In this document: one piece after another, positions 27,084 to 35,381 of the stretch
How positions within the stretch are numbered: the first letter of the stretch is position 1
Layout of the letters: each line of letters opens with the position of its first letter
DNA from: Clostridium sp.
GTDB lineage: Bacteria; Bacillota; Clostridia; Clostridiales; Clostridiaceae
Direction: 5' to 3'
Length of the DNA stretch: 64,000 nucleotides
NCBI RefSeq assembly: GCF_018372875.1
Contig: NZ_JAHAIF010000001.1
Span: 1-64,000, forward strand
Position numbers and translations under genes: made by a program
Notes under the pieces: model-generated
Told to the model about the DNA's origin: nothing
Databases searched by the model: none
What the model saw: only the letters and a program-made list of their open reading frames with translations

Positions 27084-28484
27084 ATGGTATTTAGTAGTAT
27101 TATTTTTATGTTTACATTTTTGCCTATTATTTTAGTTACATATTATCTGTCTCCTAGAAAATTAAGAAACTTTATTTTACTATTAGGAAGTTTAGTTTTT
27201 TATGCTTGGGGAGAACCAGTATATATAATTTTGATGATATTAACAATAGTTATTAATTATGTTTTAGCTTTATTAATTAAAAAACAAAAAGGGAGAAGAA
27301 AAAAGTGTATATTTATATTAACTTTGGTTCTTAATGTTGGGATGCTTGGAGTCTTCAAGTATTATGATTTTATAGTAGGGAATATAAATAGTATTTTTTC
27401 TTTAGATATACAATATAACAATCTATCATTACCTATTGGTATATCCTTTTATACATTTCAAACTATATCATACATAGTAGATGTTTATTTAAATAAAGTA
27501 GAAGTTCAGAAAAACATAATATCATTTGCTACATATATTTCAATGTTTCCTCAGTTAGTAGCAGGTCCTATAGTAAAATATACTGATATAAATGATAAGC
27601 TTGAAAAAAGAAAAGAATCAATAGATGAATTTGGATATGGTGTTGAGAGATTCATTACAGGACTTGGGAAAAAAGTTTTGTTAGCCAATAATATAGGATA
27701 CTTATGGAGTGTAATTAGTGTATTGGATATTAATAATATTTCTGTAGCTACATCATGGATAGGGATAGCTGCGTATACATTTCAAATATATTTTGATTTT
27801 AGTGGTTATTCAGACATGGCAATTGGTTTAGGGCATATGTTTGGTTTTACATTTAAAGAGAATTTTAAATATCCATATATAGCAAGAAGTGTTACTGAGT
27901 TTTGGAGAAGATGGCATATATCATTAAGTACATGGTTTAAAGAATATATATATATTCCCTTTGGAGGAAATAGAGAAGGAATAAAAAAACAGTGTAGAAA
28001 TTTAATGATAGTTTGGACATTGACTGGGTTATGGCATGGAGCAAGTTATAACTTTATTATTTGGGGAATGTACTATGGTGTAATTTTGATTATAGAAAAG
28101 TTCATTATAGGAAGATATATTAAAAACTTGCCAACTATATTTAGAAGAATATATACACTTGTTATAGTTATGGTTGGATGGGTATTCTTTGGTATGAATA
28201 CATTATATGAAGCTCTAAATTATTTAAAAGTTATGTTTTTTATATCCAGTAATTCAATAATTGATGATACAGCTTTATATTACTTAAGTACTAATATAAT
28301 ATTATTCATTATATTAATAATGGCTTCAACACCAATTCCAGCATATATAGTAAAAAAGGTAAAGTCTTACAATTCGATAATATGCTATACAATGATAGGA
28401 ACTGTAAATGTGCTTATTCTTATAATAGCTACTGCATATTTATTAAGCTCAACATACAATCCATTTATATATTTTAGATTTTAA
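27084..28484 (+). CDS. MBOAT-family O-acyltransferase (AlgI-like)
   Basis: The 466-residue polytopic protein belongs to the AlgI/DltB branch of MBOAT. Signatures are SFYTFQTISYIVD near 120, FWRRWHISLSTWFKEYIYIPFGG near 273-295 and the catalytic-histidine block LTGLWHGASYNFIIWG near 315-330. It would move acetyl groups across the membrane to a partner on the outer face. The downstream DHHW protein fits as the transferase that finishes the reaction. The polymer is unknown; no alginate, cellulose or dlt genes are nearby. Confidence 0.93.
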   Translation: MVFSSIIFMFTFLPIILVTYYLSPRKLRNFILLLGSLVFYAWGEPVYIILMILTIVINYVLALLIKKQKGRRKKCIFILTLVLNVGMLGVFKYYDFIVGNINSIFSLDIQYNNLSLPIGISFYTFQTISYIVDVYLNKVEVQKNIISFATYISMFPQLVAGPIVKYTDINDKLEKRKESIDEFGYGVERFITGLGKKVLLANNIGYLWSVISVLDINNISVATSWIGIAAYTFQIYFDFSGYSDMAIGLGHMFGFTFKENFKYPYIARSVTEFWRRWHISLSTWFKEYIYIPFGGNREGIKKQCRNLMIVWTLTGLWHGASYNFIIWGMYYGVILIIEKFIIGRYIKNLPTIFRRIYTLVIVMVGWVFFGMNTLYEALNYLKVMFFISSNSIIDDTALYYLSTNIILFIILIMASTPIPAYIVKKVKSYNSIICYTMIGTVNVLILIIATAYLLSSTYNPFIYFRF

Positions 28485-28504
28485 ATATGCTTGGAGTGAA
28501 ATTA

Positions 28505-29644
28505 ATGAGAAAGAAATATAGAAATGTCTTAGTTATAGTTTTCGTAATATTTATCTTTGGATTCTTTATTATTAATATATTTAGTAAAGACAAGGAGCTT
28601 TCTAACTTAGAAAATAGGTCATTGGCTAAAATGCCTACTTTTAAAATAGATAGACTAATTGAAGGTAGATATACAAAAAATTATGAGAAGTATAAAAACG
28701 ATCAGTTTTTTATGAGAGATACATTTATAAAACTGAAGAGTGAGATTGATGTTTTATTAGGGAAAAAAGAGAATAACAATATATACTTGTGTTCAGATGG
28801 TTTTTTAATTGAAAAATTTCTAGAGCCTAATAAAGAAAGCTTAGAGAAGAATATTAGGGCTATAAATGAATTCTCTAACAAGCATTCAGAGATAAAAATA
28901 AATTTTATGATGATTCCTAATGCTATTAGTATATATAATGAAAAACTACCTAGATATGTATCTGAATCTAAGCAGAGAGAGTATATAAATAACTTTTCTA
29001 ATAAGTTAGATAGAAATATTTCATTTATAAATCCATACAACTACTTTATAGAAAATAAGGAAGAAGAAATTTTTTATAGAACAGATCATCATTGGACAAC
29101 TAAGGGGGCTTACTATGGATACCTAGCACTTTGTGATAAGATGAACTTAAAGAAGAATGAAGAGAGTTATTACGATATTGAACTAGTATCAAATGATTTT
29201 AAAGGTACTTTATATTCACGTAGTTTATTTGATATTAATAAAGAGGATGAGATAAAAGTATATATTCCTAAAAATAAAGATGATGAAGTTGTAGTGAACC
29301 AATTAGAAGAAAAGAAAGTAATTCCATCATTATATGATAGTTTAAAGCTTGGTACCAATGATAAATATGGAGTATTTCTTGGAGGTAATAAGCCTATAAT
29401 TAAAATTCAAACTACAGCTAAATATAATAAAAAATTACTTTTAATTAAAGATTCTTATGCAAATAGTATAGTTCAGTTCTTAACTCCTTATTTTGAAGAA
29501 ATCGTAATGGTAGATCCAAGATATTATTATGGAGATATTGAGGAATTAATTAAAGAAGAGAAGTTCAGTGAAGTTTTATTTCTATATAATGCAAATACTT
29601 TTTTTCAAGATAATTCGTTATATGGAGTATTAGAAAATTATTAA
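28505..29644 (+). CDS. DHHW/AlgX-like extracellular O-acetyltransferase
   Basis: The 379-residue protein has an N-terminal membrane anchor and an AlgX/AlgJ-type SGNH-related domain. The family motif DHHW appears in RTDHHWTTKGAYYG near residue 192, and a late KDSYANSIVQF supplies the nucleophile serine block. It acts with the MBOAT protein to acetylate a surface glycan. The frame is open from ATG 28487, but the GGAGTG site places ATG 28505 as the more likely start. It is the last gene of the operon; a terminator follows. Confidence 0.85.
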   Translation: MRKKYRNVLVIVFVIFIFGFFIINIFSKDKELSNLENRSLAKMPTFKIDRLIEGRYTKNYEKYKNDQFFMRDTFIKLKSEIDVLLGKKENNNIYLCSDGFLIEKFLEPNKESLEKNIRAINEFSNKHSEIKINFMMIPNAISIYNEKLPRYVSESKQREYINNFSNKLDRNISFINPYNYFIENKEEEIFYRTDHHWTTKGAYYGYLALCDKMNLKKNEESYYDIELVSNDFKGTLYSRSLFDINKEDEIKVYIPKNKDDEVVVNQLEEKKVIPSLYDSLKLGTNDKYGVFLGGNKPIIKIQTTAKYNKKLLLIKDSYANSIVQFLTPYFEEIVMVDPRYYYGDIEELIKEEKFSEVLFLYNANTFFQDNSLYGVLENY

Positions 29645-29677
29645 AAAGTACAAATAGTATAAAAATGCAAACTTAAA

Positions 29678-29707
29678 GTATGATTTTTATTAAATCATAC
29701 TTTTTTC
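29678..29707 (+). terminator. terminator of the O-acetylation operon
   Basis: A perfect 9-bp stem (29678-29686 with 29692-29700) and a 5-nt loop are followed by T6. Confidence 0.85.
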
Positions 29708-29782
29708 ACTAAGCATAACTGTACATAAAACATAACATAAATAGCAATTAAAATAGATTCATTATGTTTATATAATAATACT

Positions 29783-29805
29783 ATACAGAAAACAAATTTC
29801 TGTAT
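29783..29805 (+). promoter_or_regulatory. hairpin abutting the GNAT ribosome binding site
   Basis: A perfect 9-bp stem (ATACAGAAA with TTTCTGTAT) with a 5-nt loop ends exactly at the GGGAGG ribosome binding site. It may stabilise the 5' end of the message or tune translation. Confidence 0.45.
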
Positions 29806-29819
29806 GGGAGGTAATATTT

Positions 29820-30413
29820 TTGAAAAAGGTTAAAATTAGAAAAGCAAAAAAACAAGACGTAGACACGGTAGCTCACCTGATATACTATACAGAAGTGAAT
29901 CCTCATGATGTATGAGGTGGAGATTCTAAGCAGGAGTGTTTAGAAAATTTAAAAGAACTTATAAAAGATGAAGAATCAAGATATAGTTTGAATTATATTA
30001 TGGTTGCAGAGATGGATGAAAAAGTACTAGGAGCAATTGTTCTAATACCTTATGATGAATTAGATAGATTAAGTCTAGAAACTGAGTTTAAGCAATTTAA
30101 GAGAGTAGATGGATTATTAGATAAACTATATTTTATATTTAATGATTTTAAGTATATATTCTTAAGGGAATGTAGAAGAGGGGACCTTTATATAGCAAAC
30201 ATAGCTACTTCTAAAGAAGCAAGGGGTCTTGGAATCGGAAAGAAATTGATGAAATATGCAGAACAGGTTGCAAAGAAAGAAGAGTATGAAGGTATATCAC
30301 TTTTAGCCAAGGATGAAAATGTAACTAAGTTCTACGAAAAGCTAGATTACAATAAAGTTTTTGATAAGGTTCTTTTTGGTGAGAGAATAATAAAAATGGT
30401 TAAATGTATTTAA
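29820..30413 (+). pseudogene. GNAT acetyltransferase interrupted by in-frame TGA
   Basis: From a TTG with GGGAGG 9 nt upstream, one frame reads as a GNAT N-acetyltransferase: VKIRKAKKQDVDTVAHLIYYTE at the start, then a TGA at codon 32 (29913-29915), then continuous homologous sequence to 30413. The acetyl-CoA loop ANIATSKEARGLGIGKKLM is intact. The residues around the stop read NPHDV-stop-GGDSKQE, where this family has tryptophan, so TGG to TGA is the simplest change. Translation could restart at the ATG near 29988 and give a 141-residue protein lacking the first part of the fold. Calling it a recent pseudogene is the safest reading. Confidence 0.82.
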
Positions 30414-30417
30414 AAGA

Positions 30418-30456
30418 AAGTTGTACTTGTTATAAAAATAAGTACAACTTTTTTTA
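30418..30456 (+). terminator. terminator after the GNAT gene
   Basis: A perfect 11-bp stem (30418-30428 with 30440-30450) with an 11-nt loop is followed by a T7 run. Confidence 0.88.
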
Positions 30457-30531
30457 TATATTAAATAATAAGGGAATAAAAATATTTGGATTAATTATAG
30501 ATAAAAAAATTAAAATTATCATAATATCTTC

Positions 30532-30705
30532 CTACTTTGAAATGAGAAATATATATACAAAAGCAATAAGTAAAAAAACAAAAATAATATTTAAGGATGT
30601 GCTTATTTGAACGTAATTTAGAAAGTAAGCAATATAGTTAAGTATTATTGCTAATATTCCAATGAAAGAAAGAATTCTTGATGCTTTTTTAAAATCTAAG
30701 TTCAT
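30532..30705 (-). CDS. 57-residue two-span membrane protein
   Basis: This short minus-strand gene has a strong AAGGGGGT site 7 nt before the ATG at 30703-30705. It encodes MNLDFKKASR followed by two hydrophobic helices (about 11-31 and 38-55) and a terminal lysine. I do not recognise a family. It is transcribed away from the LytTR two-component pair 190 bp to the right. Such small membrane proteins beside LytTR/GHKL systems can be peptides, exporters' helpers or targets of the regulator; nothing in the sequence decides which. It has no cysteine and no double-glycine leader, so it is not an AgrD or bacteriocin precursor. Confidence 0.65.
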   Translation of the reverse strand: MNLDFKKASRILSFIGILAIILNYIAYFLNYVQISTSLNIIFVFLLIAFVYIFLISK

Positions 30706-30895
30706 AGTTAGACCCCCTTAAATATTGTGTATTAATATAATAAATTTTAGTTTGGAAATTGTTAGAAAACAATGGTTTTGGTATAAAAGTATAAAAATTG
30801 AACACAAAATTCTAAAAAACTAAATTTGAAATATAATTTTACAGTAATTTGTAAAATAAGTAAAAATTAAATATAATAATGTTGGAGGGAAGAAA

Positions 30896-31630
30896 ATGAG
30901 GATTTTAATTGTAGAAGATGATGTTGTTCAGAGAAAAAATTTAATAAAAATAATAGAAAATAATTTTAAAAATGTACAAGTTCTATATTCCGATACTATA
31001 AAAGAGAGTCTCTTTTTGTTGAAAGAAGGAAAATTTGATTTATTCTTGTTAGATATAAAACTTAAGGATGGGTCTGGTATAGAGCTTGCAGAGAAAATAA
31101 GGAAAATTAAAGGATATGAATTAACAGGAATTATATTTTTAACTACTGAAAAGCAATTAATATTAGATGCTTTTAAAAAAACGCATTGTTATGAATTCAT
31201 TGTGAAGCCTTATGAAAGTAAAGATGTTGTAGATATAATAAATATCTTTAATGAAAATATAAAAATGGATAATAAAAAAGTAGATGAATTTTTACTTATT
31301 ACCTTAGAGAATAAGGTGAAATATAAATTGAGAATTAAGGATATTATTTTTATAGAGTATTTATCAAGAAGATGTGTAATAAATACAACAAAGGGAGTAC
31401 TTACTACAAGAGAATATACTTTAAATAAAATTAGTACTTTAATTAATTGTGAAAATATAGTTCAAACTCATAAGTCTTTCTTAGTTAATTACACTTATAT
31501 TCAAAAAATAGAAAAAGAATATTATAAACTTTGGAAAATTTATTTTGATAGAATAAATGATGTAGCATTGTTATCGCTAAATTATAAGAATAATTTAATG
31601 GAATTATTAGGAGAGTATAATGTGGATTAA
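30896..31630 (+). CDS. LytTR-family response regulator
   Basis: The 244-residue regulator has a receiver domain (about 1-120; acidic pocket D8/D9, phospho-acceptor D53 in LLDIKL, conserved K104 in VKPYE) and a LytTR DNA-binding domain (about 140-240; FIEYLSRRCVI and TREYTLNKIS). It pairs with the histidine kinase encoded next, overlapping it by 11 bp. AgrA, LytR and VirR are relatives. No agrB or agrD is in the window, so the signal is unknown. Confidence 0.93.
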   Translation: MRILIVEDDVVQRKNLIKIIENNFKNVQVLYSDTIKESLFLLKEGKFDLFLLDIKLKDGSGIELAEKIRKIKGYELTGIIFLTTEKQLILDAFKKTHCYEFIVKPYESKDVVDIINIFNENIKMDNKKVDEFLLITLENKVKYKLRIKDIIFIEYLSRRCVINTTKGVLTTREYTLNKISTLINCENIVQTHKSFLVNYTYIQKIEKEYYKLWKIYFDRINDVALLSLNYKNNLMELLGEYNVD

Positions 31631-32843
31631 TTTGTTTATACAATTCATTTCTTTGGGGATTATTTACAATATAGTATCTAAAAGAAGAAGTATTAGAGAT
31701 TATATTGTAATAGTAATTATATCTTTGATTTTTTCAACTATAGGTAGCAACATGAATATATGGATTTTTTTTATTAATTTTATGTATGGACTAGTTTTAT
31801 CATTAGTTAATAAAGAAAAAGTAATTGATAATCAAATAAAGCTATTTATGGCCTTTATAAGCTTAGTAGTTGCAGAAAGTATATTAACAATAATGTATCA
31901 ATTTTTAAAGATTAATATTACCGCTAGTAATATAATAATATCTCAAAGCGTTATCAATATATTAGTAATATTACTTATATATTTTTTTAACAAAGAAATG
32001 ACTATCAATTTTATAGATATAATAAAGAAGAATATAAAAATATTTATTATGGTTATTTTACAGTGTTTTATGATTTTCTTTTTATTTCAATATATAAATA
32101 CAACAACATGGTTAACTAGTATGGAAAAAGTACTAATATTACTTTCAATATTAAGCTTTGTTTTACTGGTGATATTTTTATCTGTTGATATATTTAAGCA
32201 ATTTAAGAAGACAGAAGAGGATAAATTAAGGTCAAGATATAATGAAGTTCTTGAAGAGTATTTTGAAAAAATGAGAGCAGATTCACATGAGTATAAAAAT
32301 CATCTTAATGCTATATATGGAGTATTGCAGGTTGGTGATTATGATCAGATAAAGGATTTAGTTAAGGGGTATATTCAAAATGTATCAAATGAGGATCACT
32401 TAATAGAATTATCAAAGATAAATAATCAACTAATAAGGGCATTAATCTATAGTAAAATATCATACGCAACTTCAATAGGAATTAATTTTAAGTATTACAT
32501 AAAAAGTAGTTTGAAAGATATAAATGTTTCTGATTCAGAACTTGTTATTATTATTTCAAACCTTTTAAATAATGCTATAGAGGCAAGCTCCGGAAGTGAC
32601 GATAAATATGTAGAACTAACTTTGAGTAAAAAAAATAATAAATATGATATAATGGTTAAAAATTCAGTTAATAATGGTTATTTCATAAATGTTTCAGAAA
32701 TGTTTAACTATGGGTATTCTAGCAAAGGAGATGAAAGAGGAGTTGGACTATATAATGTTAAGAACATAGTTCAGAATAATGGAGGAGAAATATTAATAGA
32801 TATTGATGAAGATATTTTTACTATAGAAATAAAAATTTCATAA
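31620..32843 (+). CDS. GHKL-type sensor histidine kinase (AgrC/NatK-like)
   Basis: The 407-residue protein has about six membrane spans (1-190), a short coiled linker, a phosphorylation box with H223 in DSHEYKNHLN, and a GHKL ATPase domain (N-box NLLNNAIEA near 314-322, G-box GVGLYNVKNIV near 380). This is the AgrC/ComD/NatK architecture used to sense peptides or membrane states. The start overlaps the regulator gene by 11 bp. Translational coupling makes the pair certain. Confidence 0.92.
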   Translation: MWINLFIQFISLGIIYNIVSKRRSIRDYIVIVIISLIFSTIGSNMNIWIFFINFMYGLVLSLVNKEKVIDNQIKLFMAFISLVVAESILTIMYQFLKINITASNIIISQSVINILVILLIYFFNKEMTINFIDIIKKNIKIFIMVILQCFMIFFLFQYINTTTWLTSMEKVLILLSILSFVLLVIFLSVDIFKQFKKTEEDKLRSRYNEVLEEYFEKMRADSHEYKNHLNAIYGVLQVGDYDQIKDLVKGYIQNVSNEDHLIELSKINNQLIRALIYSKISYATSIGINFKYYIKSSLKDINVSDSELVIIISNLLNNAIEASSGSDDKYVELTLSKKNNKYDIMVKNSVNNGYFINVSEMFNYGYSSKGDERGVGLYNVKNIVQNNGGEILIDIDEDIFTIEIKIS

Positions 32844-32866
32844 GGTATACATAATTAGTCTAGATA

Positions 32867-32902
32867 TAGAAATTCAAGTTTTGTGCTTGGGTTTCTTTTT
32901 AT
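32867..32902 (+). terminator. terminator of the two-component operon
   Basis: The stem AGAAA-tt-CAAG paired with CTTG-gg-TTTCT is followed by a T-rich tail. Confidence 0.65.
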
Positions 32903-32955
32903 TTTATATGTGATATAATATGCTATTAGAAAATACATAGATAAGGTGTGTAGTT

Positions 32956-34125
32956 ATGGAAGATTTAAAAAAATCAATTGAAGAAATGATAAAAGAAGAA
33001 TTAATTAAAATAGTTATAAGCAATAAACTTAATAAAGAGGTTAAATACAATAAGATTACTTTTCTATTAAAGGAAAATAAAAAAGAAAAGTATTATCAAA
33101 TAGAGCAATATACAGATAAACAAGTATTTCATGAAAATATAAAATTTGATGAAATATCTTCAAAACTTTTAGAGTGCATTGAAGGAAAGTATAAACAGGT
33201 TTCTGCATGGTCAAATGATACAACATTTGATATGAAGATATCTAAAAAAGGTAAGATATTCTTAGGTAAAAAGAAGAGTAATAATGAAAAGCTAGCTAAT
33301 AAAAGTCACAACAGAGAGAAAAATTATATCTTAAAAGAAGGTATGATAATTGAACCTCTTATAGACTTAGGCGTATTTACTAAAGAAGGAAAAGTAGTTA
33401 ATGCTAAGTATGATAAATATAAGCAAATAAATAGATTTGTAGAGATAATAGATGATGAAATAAAGAAAAATGATTATAAAGAACTTACTATATTAGACTT
33501 TGGATGTGGAAAATCCTATTTAACTTTTGTACTTTATTATTACTTTGTAGAAATAAAGAAAATCAATGTAAAGATGATTGGACTAGATTTAAAGGAAGAT
33601 GTAATTAAGAAGTGTAATGATATAGCTAAAAGATACAAATATGATAATTTACATTTTGAACTTGGAGATATAAATGGCTTTAAGTATAACAACAAGGTGG
33701 ATATGGTTATAACATTACATGCATGTGATACTGCAACAGATTATGCTTTGTATAATGCAATAAAGTGGAATAGTAAGATGATATTTTCTGTTCCATGTTG
33801 TCAACATGAATTTAATAAACAGATGAAATCAGATGAGTTTTCTATATTAACTAAGTATGGAATAATTCAAGAAAGAATGGCAGCTCTTATGACTGATTCT
33901 GTTAGGGCAAATCTTTTAGAGGTAATGGGGTACAAAACACAGTTGTTAGAATTTATTGATATAGCACATTCTCCAAAAAATATATTAATTAGGGCATCTA
34001 AGGGGAAAATATCTCTTGATAAGAAGAAAGCGGCTTTAGATGAGATAAATAGATTAAATAAAGAATTTAATTTTAATCCAACATTATATAAGTTGTTGGA
34101 AAGTGACTTGGAAAACTTGAAATAG
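32956..34125 (+). CDS. class I SAM-dependent methyltransferase
   Basis: The 389-residue protein has a charged N-terminal region (1-130) and a Rossmann methyltransferase domain from about 150. Motif I reads LDFGCGKSYLTF near 179-190. The acidic loop is GLDLKED, and motif IV TLHACDTATDYAL is followed by SVPCCQHEF. The CCQHE and HACD motifs are typical of the Methyltransf_32 (PF13679) group, thought to act on RNA or small thiol targets. The substrate is unknown. Flanking genes give no hint; it has its own leader and a terminator in front of it. Confidence 0.83.
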   Translation: MEDLKKSIEEMIKEELIKIVISNKLNKEVKYNKITFLLKENKKEKYYQIEQYTDKQVFHENIKFDEISSKLLECIEGKYKQVSAWSNDTTFDMKISKKGKIFLGKKKSNNEKLANKSHNREKNYILKEGMIIEPLIDLGVFTKEGKVVNAKYDKYKQINRFVEIIDDEIKKNDYKELTILDFGCGKSYLTFVLYYYFVEIKKINVKMIGLDLKEDVIKKCNDIAKRYKYDNLHFELGDINGFKYNNKVDMVITLHACDTATDYALYNAIKWNSKMIFSVPCCQHEFNKQMKSDEFSILTKYGIIQERMAALMTDSVRANLLEVMGYKTQLLEFIDIAHSPKNILIRASKGKISLDKKKAALDEINRLNKEFNFNPTLYKLLESDLENLK

Positions 34126-34238
34126 CACCATAAATATTTACTGTTATTACATAAAAAAATATATATTTAGGAAATTAATTTTTTTTATTGCCATAGTTCT
34201 CTTTGTACTTTGAAGAAAGTAGTGAGAGTGATATTGTG

Positions 34239-34265
34239 AAAACTCCTAGGTTTACTAGGAGTTTT
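34239..34265 (+). terminator. terminator before azlC
   Basis: A perfect 11-bp stem (34239-34249 with 34255-34265) with a 5-nt loop ends in TTTT. It closes the methyltransferase transcript just before the azlC promoter. Confidence 0.75.
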
Positions 34266-34267
34266 CA

Positions 34268-34296
34268 TTGACTTTCAAACTAGTGACTACTATAAT
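34268..34296 (+). promoter_or_regulatory. azlC promoter
   Basis: TTGACT (34268-34273), a 17-bp spacer and a perfect TATAAT (34291-34296) form the promoter. The start of transcription would be about 34303, inside the dyad cluster. Confidence 0.85.
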
Positions 34297-34333
34297 AACT
34301 ACTTGTAGGTAGTTACTAAAGTAGTTACTAGTT
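34279..34333. promoter_or_regulatory. nested dyads and direct repeats around the azlC promoter
   Basis: Four copies of a GTAGTTACTA-like unit occupy 55 bp. Two are direct, 12 bp apart (34309-34318 and 34321-34330), and two inverted (within 34279-34290 and 34294-34304). ACTAGTGACTAC at the left mirrors GTAGTTACTAGT at the right with one mismatch. They flank the -10, so they look like a multi-site operator, perhaps for the TrmB-like regulator of the same operon or an Lrp-type protein. Confidence 0.65.
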
Positions 34334-34346
34334 AGGGGGGTAAAAA

Positions 34347-35063
34347 GTGTTAGCAGAAAAATTAATCTTACATGAGAAACGAGAAGAAGGAATAAAAGAA
34401 GGGTTAAGGGCGGCAGCTCCATTAATTATAGGATACATACCAATAGCCATGGCCTTTGGTATTTTAGGAAAAACTGCAGGAATAACATTTAGTGAGACAG
34501 TAATGTTTTCAGCCTTTGTATCAGCAGGTGCAAGTCAATTTATGGCTTTAAATCTATTTATGGCAGGGGCAGGGCTACTACAAATTATATTAACTACGTT
34601 TTTGGTAAACTCTAGACATTTTTTAATGAGTGCATCTCTTTCAAGAAAGGTTAATGATAAGCTTCAAAAGTGGACACCTTTTGTGGCTTTTGCAATGACA
34701 GATGAAATATTTTCAATTGCCTCTTTTAAGAAAGAGGAATTAACTCCTAAATTTATGTTAGGATTTGAAGGATCAACATATTTAGTATGGGTTTTAGCTA
34801 CAGCTGGAGGATTTTTATTAGGTGAAGTTTTACCGCCAGTGGTTCAAGATAGTATGGGAATAGCTTTATATGCAATGTTTATAGGTATACTAATACCAGA
34901 AGGAAAAAAGAGTAGAAAATTATTAGGACTAGCTATTTTAGCTGGAATTTTAAATACAATATTATCTTCAATTTCTTTTTTACCAGCAGGATGGAGTGTT
35001 ATTATTTCAATAATATCAATATCAGCTTTAGGAGCATTTACGAAAGAGGAGGTTCAAAGTTAA
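34347..35063 (+). CDS. azlC: AzlC-family branched-chain amino acid exporter, large subunit
   Basis: The 238-residue protein has about six spans. The signature APLIIGYIPIAMAFGILGK lies at 23-41 and SAFVSAGASQFMALNL follows near 55-70. AzlC with the small AzlD exports branched-chain amino acids or analogues (B. subtilis azaleucine resistance; YgaZ/YgaH in E. coli). The start is a GTG 6 nt after a G6 ribosome binding site. The stop overlaps the azlD start (TAATG). Confidence 0.93.
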   Translation: MLAEKLILHEKREEGIKEGLRAAAPLIIGYIPIAMAFGILGKTAGITFSETVMFSAFVSAGASQFMALNLFMAGAGLLQIILTTFLVNSRHFLMSASLSRKVNDKLQKWTPFVAFAMTDEIFSIASFKKEELTPKFMLGFEGSTYLVWVLATAGGFLLGEVLPPVVQDSMGIALYAMFIGILIPEGKKSRKLLGLAILAGILNTILSSISFLPAGWSVIISIISISALGAFTKEEVQS

Positions 35064-35368
35064 TGAGTAAAGTTATTATTTTAATATTTGGAATGATGAT
35101 AGTAACTTATCTGCCAAGACTTATTCCGTTTTTAATGGGAAATCAAAAGGAACTTCCAGAAAAGTTTAATAAGTTTTTGTCATATATTCCAGCAACAGCT
35201 CTTGGTGCACTTATTTTACCAGGGGTTTTTAACGCTACACCAGATAAACCAGTAGCAGGAATAGTAGGAATTTTATTTGCTATTGGATATTCATGGTACA
35301 AAGGTGGTATAATATTACCAGTAATAGGAGCAATATTATCTACTTTTATTGTATTAGTGGCGTTTTAA
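35063..35368 (+). CDS. azlD: AzlD-family exporter small subunit
   Basis: The 101-residue membrane protein of about three or four spans has the AzlD pattern MIVTYLPRLIPFLM near the start and SYIPATALGALILPG near 45. It starts at the ATG that shares one base with the azlC stop; the longer open frame from 34991 is only read-through of azlC in another frame. The GAGGAGGTTC site lies inside azlC. It works with AzlC. Confidence 0.93.
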   Translation: MSKVIILIFGMMIVTYLPRLIPFLMGNQKELPEKFNKFLSYIPATALGALILPGVFNATPDKPVAGIVGILFAIGYSWYKGGIILPVIGAILSTFIVLVAF

Positions 35369-35381
35369 CGTAGGAGGGAAC

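Noticed and set aside
29913..29915. TGA in the GNAT gene as a selenocysteine codon
   Set aside because: The family has tryptophan at this place and no bacterial SECIS-like hairpin was seen directly after the TGA.
30404..30610. 68-codon plus-strand frame after the GNAT gene
   Set aside because: It overlaps the terminator and the better supported minus-strand small gene, lacks a ribosome binding site, and has poly-Ile/Lys composition typical of AT-rich non-coding DNA.
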